Assembly: GCA_004356685.1 (NCBI GenBank)
Contig: SMWS01000145.1
Span: 1 to 5,517 of the forward strand
Direction: 5' to 3'
DNA length: 5,517 bases
From: Deltaproteobacteria bacterium
Lineage (GTDB): Bacteria; Desulfobacterota_D; UBA1144; Nemesobacterales; N074bin48
Under the pieces are notes generated by a model, which saw only the letters and a list, made by a program, of their open reading frames with translations, was not told the origin of the DNA and made no database searches. Every line of letters starts with the position of its first letter. The stretch's first letter is position 1. Below, piece by piece: positions 4,242 to 5,517 of this stretch. The position numbers and the translations under genes were made by a program.

Positions 4242-5517
4242 AACTTTTTAATTAATTCTTTGTTTTCTTTGGAACTCAGTATCTCTGTTTTGTCATCATC
4301 ATCTTCTATATCAACATTTATCTTTGTATTTTCTTTTTTTAATGTCTTTTGCTGTTCTGTTATATCGGCTGGTATATCCAACTCTTCTTTGTATGACATA
4401 GTTTTGCCGCTTGATAGCTTCCTGGTTATTTTATACTTAACTTTTTTACTTTTATCTGAAGGCTGATCTTTAATGTTTTTATTATCTTTAGTCTGTATAT
4501 CTTCTTGTAAAGCGGGGTCAGTGGTATCTTTGCTTTCAACAGTTTCAATTAACTCAGAAATAATTAGGAAATGCAAAAGGTTAAACTTCGACTCTTTTTC
4601 GAGTGGTATATCTTTTGTAGGATCAATTAGCTTGTTAGTCTTTTTTATAGTGTCTATGATTCTTACTTCTTTTGAATTTGAAAAAACTATGCCCTTTAAT
4701 TTTTGTTCAATATCACTGCAAACCATATAGCTTGAATTCAATTTCTGGTTCCATAAATCCTCGTCTAAATTGCTATACTTGGTAGTAATAACATGATCAT
4801 AAACAATCTGAAGTGGATGTATATTATAAGCTATACTTAGTCTTAGCTGATCTAGATCTTTAAAAGCGAAATTTCCCTTTCTTAAGTAGAATCCTCTGCT
4901 AAGCTTGTCTTTTATCTGATCTTCCAGCAGAGAACTCAGATCATGAGAGCTGATCTTATTCATTGTGATTAGCACTTCTCCGATTTTTAATCCCGTTTCT
5001 AAAGAAAAATTTACAGCTTGCTTCTGATCTTCTTTTGTAATCTTCGTGCTTCTTACGAGCATCTCTCCCAGGGTTAAGTCTTCAATTACTCCGCTTACAT
5101 TAGCTATATAACCATTTTGAAAATAAATTTGGAGTTTTATATCTGAATCGATATAAAGAAATCCCGTTTGCTTTTTATTAAATAAATCAACCAGGAGTTT
5201 ATGAAATGGAGTATTTTGTATTTTTCCTTTAAAAGTGAAATTAACACTATTAAGGTTTACCGCGGTTGTATGTTTGCCCTCTGACAGTTCCATTGTTTTA
5301 ATCTTTTTTGATTTGTTAGCCTCAATAAAATTATCTATAGCTATAAGGTAGTCAGTTGCAGTTTGATGTCTTGTTTTGGGATTTTTTGATAAACCTTTTA
5401 GAATTATCTGATCCAGTTGTGAAGGGAGGTTCTTATTGTAGGTTGTGATAGGGATAGGATCCATTTCAAGATGTGCCTTCTTTATTTCGTGTTCTGAACT
5501 GTATTCAATGCCGTAAG
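4229..5517 (-). CDS. Ser/Thr protein kinase C-terminal part with DUF4388 and MshEN-like module, 5' end cut by window
   Basis: The frame is open to the right edge, giving 428 complete codons (numbered here from the first complete codon at 5515-5513). The Met at 5464 is therefore internal. Residues 1-65 read as the end of a Hanks-type kinase C-lobe: a segment like the usual KKAH-x-E-x-x-P-x-P linker, then LPSQLDQIILKGLSKNP and the conserved subdomain XI Arg at 49 (NPKTR). The catalytic HRD and DFG motifs would lie outside the window. Residues 94-142 match the first half of DUF4388 (GKIQNTPFHKLLVDLF, TGFLYID, YFQNGYIANVSG). Residues 148-200 hold two 24-residue LG-E-x-L type motifs five residues apart, as in MshEN/GspE N-terminal domains. 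Residues 201-222 (ending RKGNFAFKD) resume DUF4388. The tail, about 326-428, is Lys/Glu/Asp-rich, likely disordered, and contains EDDDDKTEIL. No membrane segment is visible, so this part is cytosolic. The likely role is signalling; partners and targets are unknown. Confidence 0.85.
   Translation of the reverse strand, partial: YGIEYSSEHEIKKAHLEMDPIPITTYNKNLPSQLDQIILKGLSKNPKTRHQTATDYLIAIDNFIEANKSKKIKTMELSEGKHTTAVNLNSVNFTFKGKIQNTPFHKLLVDLFNKKQTGFLYIDSDIKLQIYFQNGYIANVSGVIEDLTLGEMLVRSTKITKEDQKQAVNFSLETGLKIGEVLITMNKISSHDLSSLLEDQIKDKLSRGFYLRKGNFAFKDLDQLRLSIAYNIHPLQIVYDHVITTKYSNLDEDLWNQKLNSSYMVCSDIEQKLKGIVFSNSKEVRIIDTIKKTNKLIDPTKDIPLEKESKFNLLHFLIISELIETVESKDTTDPALQEDIQTKDNKNIKDQPSDKSKKVKYKITRKLSSGKTMSYKEELDIPADITEQQKTLKKENTKINVDIEDDDDKTEILSSKENKELIKKFKKV

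Noticed and set aside
4260..4730. Two plus-strand open frames (4260-4466 and 4473-4730) with hydrophobic, Ser/Phe-rich translations resembling small membrane proteins
   Set aside because: Both are antisense to the Lys/Glu/Asp-rich kinase tail, whose complement naturally yields Phe, Ser and Leu codons. No ribosome binding sites support them.
1..5517. Search for a defence, toxin-antitoxin, phage or mobile-element system
   Set aside because: No integrase, transposase, nuclease, toxin or direct-repeat array is visible. Gene content and base composition look like ordinary chromosome throughout.

Overview
The window is AT-rich and holds five protein-coding genes, two of them cut by the window edges. 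I found no RNA gene, mobile element, CRISPR array or long repeat. A lipobox protein and a second exported protein with a signal peptide point to a Gram-negative bacterium. A Hanks-type Ser/Thr kinase carrying a DUF4388 domain, next to typA and a YhdH/AcuI-type reductase, recalls delta-proteobacteria-like lineages, perhaps marine (SAR324, Nitrospinota, Bdellovibrionota types). That assignment is a low-confidence inference.

Layout, left to right. Positions 1-421 (minus) hold the first 140 codons of a small exported NTF2/SnoaL-like protein; its 3' end is cut off by the window. A 178-bp AT-rich gap with a perfect 6-bp inverted repeat precedes it. Positions 600-1106 (minus) encode an acidic outer-membrane-type lipoprotein of no family I can name. 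A 109-bp divergent intergenic region separates it from 1216-2211 (plus), an MDR-superfamily oxidoreductase of the YhdH/AcuI (acryloyl-CoA reductase) type with a GTG start. It converges, with only 8 bp between stop codons, on 2220-4043 (minus), a full-length typA/bipA translational GTPase. Behind typA lie a 185-bp gap with a probable intrinsic terminator, then 4229-5517 (minus), the C-terminal part of a Ser/Thr protein kinase. That protein carries a DUF4388 domain with an MshEN-like tandem motif set into it and ends in a charged tail. Its true start lies beyond the right edge.

The genes do not form one obvious pathway. TypA is housekeeping or stress translation, AcuI detoxifies or assimilates acryloyl-CoA, the kinase is a signalling protein, and the two exported proteins are accessory envelope proteins. 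Spacing and orientation suggest at least four transcription units. I see no convincing new multi-gene system. The most interesting object is the kinase-DUF4388-MshEN-like architecture, followed by the orphan lipoprotein.
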